8,237 nucleotides of DNA. Source: Pseudomonadota bacterium. Lineage in GTDB: Bacteria > Pseudomonadota > Alphaproteobacteria > Micropepsales > Micropepsaceae. This document shows positions 5,830 through 8,237 of the stretch, one piece after another. Location: assembly GCA_021808875.1 (NCBI GenBank), contig JAKBAU010000155.1:1-8237 (forward strand). The letters run 5' to 3'. The translations under genes were made by a program, and so were the position numbers. Under the pieces are notes generated by a model, which saw only the letters and a program-made list of their open reading frames with translations, ran no database searches and was not told the DNA's origin. How positions within the stretch are numbered: the stretch's first letter is position 1; every line of letters starts with the position of its first letter.

Positions 5830-6398
5830 GAAGCGCCGTGCTATCCAGCCTGGTCGCTCTGCTGCTCGCCGGCGGGACGGCAAGGGCGGCCGACACAAGC
5901 AACGGCGTCGCCATCCAGGGGTGCCTGGAGGCAGCGTCCCGCGCCTATCATGTTCCGCCCGCCATTCTTGTTATCCTCCTCAACGTCGAGGGAGGCTCGC
6001 TTGGCGCGGTCAGCCAGAATACGAACGGCACCGTCGATATCGGGCCGATGCAGGTCAACCAGATCTGGGTGCCGCAGGTGGCGGCTCACTGGTCGACCAC
6101 GAAGGATCGCGCCTATCGCGCGTTGCGCGACAATTTCTGCGCCAATCTGGAGGCCGGAGCCTGGATTCTGCGTCAGGGTCTCGACGAGGCGCATGGCGAT
6201 TTTTGGGAAGGTGTCGGCTACTATCACTCCCACGACCCTGGTCATAAGCAGGCCTATCTTCGTTCCGTGTTGCAGCAGGTCTTACGCCTGCGGCCACATC
6301 AGCCGGCCGATCTACGTTCTGTGGCTCAGCAGATTATTCCGCTGTTACCAAACCGGCCGGCCGCCCTCGCGACTGCGGCCGCTCCGGGCCAGGGATGA
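5826..6398 (+). CDS. Secreted lytic transglycosylase of the T4SS (VirB1/IagB/TrbN type)
   Basis: A 190-aa periplasmic SLT-type lytic transglycosylase that would cleave peptidoglycan so the secretion channel can cross the wall. A Sec signal peptide covers residues 1-22 (ALLLAGGTARA then AD). The catalytic domain starts near Ala29. The catalytic glutamate is Glu55 in LLNVEGGS, followed by GPMQVNQIW (73-81), the classic second SLT motif. Cys33 and Cys105 probably form the disulfide common to IagB-like enzymes. The GYYHSHDPGHKQAYL segment completes the domain. Residues 145-162 and 163-180 are an imperfect tandem repeat of an 18-residue unit starting LRSV. ATGA overlaps join it to the upstream icmS-like gene and to dotM downstream. 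It sits where Legionella carries icmR and icmQ. Confidence 0.9.
   Translation: MRSAVLSSLVALLLAGGTARAADTSNGVAIQGCLEAASRAYHVPPAILVILLNVEGGSLGAVSQNTNGTVDIGPMQVNQIWVPQVAAHWSTTKDRAYRALRDNFCANLEAGAWILRQGLDEAHGDFWEGVGYYHSHDPGHKQAYLRSVLQQVLRLRPHQPADLRSVAQQIIPLLPNRPAALATAAAPGQG
6258..6365 (+). repeat. Tandem 54-bp duplication in the transglycosylase 3' end
   Basis: Bases 6258-6311 and 6312-6365 align without gaps at 35 of 54 positions by my count, and encode LRSV-x-QQ-x(6)-P-x-x-PA twice. The unit keeps the reading frame and extends the protein past the catalytic domain. The divergence says the duplication is not recent. Confidence 0.7.
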
Positions 6399-7720
6399 TG
6401 ATGATGGCCCAGCCTCATCCCCGTGCCGCATGGCCCTCGAACGACGATATGACGGTCTTCAACCTGATTGTCATCGCGCTCGGCGCGGGTCTCGTCTCCT
6501 ATCTTCTCTGGACGCATTTCCACGCTGAATTAAGTGCCGCTGTCATCGCCTGGCGGCATCAAGAAATCCGCGCACTCCAAATATTCACCGATCGCTTCGA
6601 TCTGGCCGACGCGCAGATGCGCGGCTCCGATCCGGCCGGTGTCACGTTGCGCGATCTCTACGGCATCAGCCACGCCATCGGCCGCACCTGGCGTTTGCCG
6701 GCGACGGTGCTGATCGTCGTGCTCGGCCTTCTTTGCATGGCGCGCAACGCGCCGTCGCGGTTCCGGCGTCAGTTCGATCTGAACGGGCTGATCCGTGAAC
6801 AGGCCAAGGTGTTCACCACCACCGCGGCCTTCGTAAAGCGGCAGTTGCGTCTCGTGCCGCCTGCCGCGGGCTCGCCTCGTCCAGCCGACTATGCGCTATC
6901 CCCCGCCGAATGGATCGCCCGCAACGCGCGTGCGTCCGACGGCCGGTTCAATGAGGCGAAGGCCCGGCGCGCCCTCGTCGCCCAACTGGGCGCTCGTTGG
7001 ACAGGTCCGGAGGGCGCGTCTCCGGTGGTCCGGCTCATGTTCGCCGCCTTCTCGCTGCACCTCGTCGAACGGCGCGACGAGGCGCTCGCCCTGCTCGGGG
7101 CGTGCTCGCAGGCCCTCATGGATGTCGGATCGGGCGATGCCGAGGGTCCGGCCGAACCGCTGGCACTTCCTGCGGAGTGCCTCCAGGAGGTGGACGCGTT
7201 AATTGGGGAGCCGGGCGGGCCGACGGCGGCGGGCCGCCTCATAACCGACCGTCACGCATGGACCCACACGGCGATAATGTCGCTGCTCAACACAGCACGG
7301 CTCAAGGCCGGCGTCCTCCCACCTGCCCAATTCGCCTGGCTCAAGCTGGTCGACCGGCCGTTTTGGTACGCCTTGCATTCGCTCGGCTTTGAGACCGAAG
7401 GCGTCGGCCGCTACCTTCACCCCAATCCTCGACCCGAGGCGGCCGGCGCACGCGACCATTGGGCGCTGGAGAGGGTGGCCGGGCGGGGCATCGACACCCC
7501 GAAATTCGATCAGGCGATCGATGCACTCCGCCGGTCACACGCGCGCAGTCCCTCGTTCGCATCAGAGTCTTCCAATGTGGGACCCAAGGTTCCGGAGGGC
7601 CAGCAGCATGAATTTCGACGTTCCAGAGGGCACGACCGTGCAGATCTTCATCGGAGCCGCGCCCCTCGCGCCGATCCTAAACATACCCGGAATGGACCCA
7701 CCGCCGGCCCAGCCGCTTGA
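6395..7720 (+). CDS. dotM: DotM/IcmP (TrbA) inner-membrane partner of the coupling protein
   Basis: Inner-membrane protein of the type IV coupling complex, working with DotL in substrate recruitment. Near the N-terminus there is a clear membrane segment at about 20-40 (VFNLIVIALGAGLVSYLLW) and another at about 102-117 (LPATVLIVVLGLLCMA). The cytoplasmic domain has the family signatures LSPAEWIARNA, RRALVAQLGARW and DRPFWYALHSLG, then EGVGRYLH, DHWALE and a final DQAIDALRR helix. The frame gives 441 aa, longer than Legionella IcmP (about 376); similarity fades after about residue 390, and the last 113 bases overlap the next gene in another frame, giving an Arg/Pro-rich tail that looks unselected. 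The first of four consecutive ATG codons overlaps the transglycosylase stop as ATGA. An ATG at residue 19 also fits the membrane topology. Confidence 0.9.
   Translation: MMMMAQPHPRAAWPSNDDMTVFNLIVIALGAGLVSYLLWTHFHAELSAAVIAWRHQEIRALQIFTDRFDLADAQMRGSDPAGVTLRDLYGISHAIGRTWRLPATVLIVVLGLLCMARNAPSRFRRQFDLNGLIREQAKVFTTTAAFVKRQLRLVPPAAGSPRPADYALSPAEWIARNARASDGRFNEAKARRALVAQLGARWTGPEGASPVVRLMFAAFSLHLVERRDEALALLGACSQALMDVGSGDAEGPAEPLALPAECLQEVDALIGEPGGPTAAGRLITDRHAWTHTAIMSLLNTARLKAGVLPPAQFAWLKLVDRPFWYALHSLGFETEGVGRYLHPNPRPEAAGARDHWALERVAGRGIDTPKFDQAIDALRRSHARSPSFASESSNVGPKVPEGQQHEFRRSRGHDRADLHRSRAPRADPKHTRNGPTAGPAA
7594..7599 (+). promoter_or_regulatory. Shine-Dalgarno GGAGGG for the gene between dotM and dotL
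   Basis: GGAGGG stands 8 bases before the ATG at 7608. It decides the start of the next gene, whose frame is otherwise open back to 7389, and lies inside the 3' end of the dotM frame. Confidence 0.7.
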
Positions 7721-8084
7721 GACGCGCCGTCGTCGGCCGCTGCTCAAAGGGGTCGCGATCGCAGGGCTTGCCATCGTCGCGTTCGTCGTCGGGCAGAACA
7801 CCGCGCCGCGCCGGAACGCTCTGATGATGGCAGGCAACGCCTCGGTGCCCCCGGCCAGCGCGACGCCCTCGCCGGCGGTCCCGCGCTACGAGCAGGCATT
7901 CCCCTCGCGTGCGCTCACCCCAGAGCCATCCCAACTGCTGCCTGCGGGAGGCCCCGCGACGGATCAGGTGCCGCAGGCATTCACGCAGCAACTGCAGCAG
8001 CGGCCAACGATCACCCCATCTCCCGGAAGTCCGCCGCCCTCGGCTGCCAGCTCGGGAGCCAAGCCGTTCGGGCTGGAAGACTGA
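7608..8084 (+). CDS. Unrecognised single-pass membrane protein with proline-rich periplasmic domain, between dotM and dotL
   Basis: A 158-aa protein I cannot assign to a family. Residues 1-45 are predicted cytoplasmic and end in a basic stop-transfer cluster (ETRRRR, 38-43). Residues about 46-63 are one membrane helix (LLKGVAIAGLAIVAFVVG). The rest is a low-complexity Pro/Ala/Ser/Gln-rich region, presumably periplasmic, closing with PFGLED. No cysteine, enzymatic motif or coiled coil is seen. The architecture resembles the N-terminal parts of VirB10/DotG- or DotF-type proteins, but at this length it is not a full DotG. The start at ATG 7608 is supported by GGAGGG. It lies between the two coupling-complex genes, 3 bases before dotL, so a role in that complex is the natural inference. 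IncI plasmids carry a different gene, the thioredoxin-like trbB, in the same slot. Confidence 0.72.
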   Translation: MNFDVPEGTTVQIFIGAAPLAPILNIPGMDPPPAQPLETRRRRPLLKGVAIAGLAIVAFVVGQNTAPRRNALMMAGNASVPPASATPSPAVPRYEQAFPSRALTPEPSQLLPAGGPATDQVPQAFTQQLQQRPTITPSPGSPPPSAASSGAKPFGLED

Positions 8085-8087
8085 GCC

Positions 8088-8237
8088 GTGGCCATCGCGC
8101 GCCAGATCGTCGGGCCACAGGCGCAATTCGAGCGCTCCGGCGCGCAAAGCCTGCGCGATATCCGGCCCCTGACGACGCGCCTCTCCGAGGGTTTGCGAGG
8201 GTCTGGCAGCTTTCTCGTTCTGGTGTCCGCAGCAGTC
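8088..8237 (+). CDS. dotL: Probable DotL/IcmO (TrbC) coupling ATPase, first 50 codons only
   Basis: The N-terminus of a gene running off the right edge. The GTG at 8088 has GGAAG (8075-8079) 8 bases upstream and lies 3 bases after the preceding stop. The 50 visible residues contain LRDIRPLTTRLSEGL (about 23-37), followed by the beginning of a hydrophobic segment (SFLVLVSAAV). This matches the N-terminal layout I recall for DotL/IcmO: a short cytoplasmic segment with R-D-x-R and R-L, then a membrane helix. DotL is the VirD4-like coupling ATPase that receives substrates, about 780 aa in Legionella; its Walker motifs would lie outside the window. Position after dotM supports the call (icmP-icmO in Legionella, trbA-trbB-trbC in IncI). 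The evidence is short, so confidence is moderate. Confidence 0.62.
   Translation, partial: MAIARQIVGPQAQFERSGAQSLRDIRPLTTRLSEGLRGSGSFLVLVSAAV

Noticed and set aside
7389..7607. Upstream extension of the gene between dotM and dotL
   Set aside because: It overlaps conserved dotM sequence in another frame; the ATG at 7608 has an ideal GGAGGG site.
1..8237. tRNA/rRNA genes, CRISPR arrays, insertion sequences, oriT
   Set aside because: I saw no cloverleaf sequence, spaced direct repeats, transposase or terminal inverted repeats, or relaxase-linked nick region.

Overview
The window is high in G+C and every gene I can support lies on the plus strand, packed head to tail with stop/start overlaps. 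The gene content and order identify a type IVB secretion system (T4BSS, Dot/Icm and IncI Tra/Trb lineage). Base composition and protein style fit an alphaproteobacterium. The replicon (plasmid, integrative element or chromosome) cannot be decided from this window, which contains no relaxase, oriT, replication gene or integrase.

Layout, left to right: the C-terminal half of the VirB4-class ATPase DotO/IcmB (TraU); a protein with three winged-helix domains, coupled to dotO by GTGA; a possible 72-codon ORF with a GC-rich hairpin; the core-complex genes dotD (lipoprotein) and dotC; the hexameric ATPase dotB; a possible 37-codon ORF; icmT; an IcmS-like chaperone/adaptor; a secreted lytic transglycosylase; dotM/icmP (TrbA); an unrecognised single-pass, proline-rich membrane protein; and the first 50 codons of what looks like dotL/icmO (TrbC), cut by the window edge.

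How they would work together: DotD and DotC form the outer-membrane part of the channel, with DotC needed to place the secretin-like DotH (not in the window). DotO and DotB are the cytoplasmic energy ATPases. DotL is the coupling ATPase that receives substrates, with DotM as its membrane partner and IcmS as a chaperone/adaptor. IcmT is a small inner-membrane component. The transglycosylase opens peptidoglycan for assembly. The winged-helix protein may regulate the cluster.

The most interesting points are the IcmS-like gene directly after icmT, as in Legionella; the transglycosylase in the slot where Legionella has icmR-icmQ; an unknown membrane protein between dotM and dotL; the triple winged-helix protein; a DotC without its lipobox cysteine; and two short ORFs fitted into the remaining gaps. 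No gene-free stretch exceeds 300 bases: the only sizeable gap between confident genes (about 2197-2428) holds the 72-codon candidate and the hairpin. Family assignments come from remembered family features, not from a database search.
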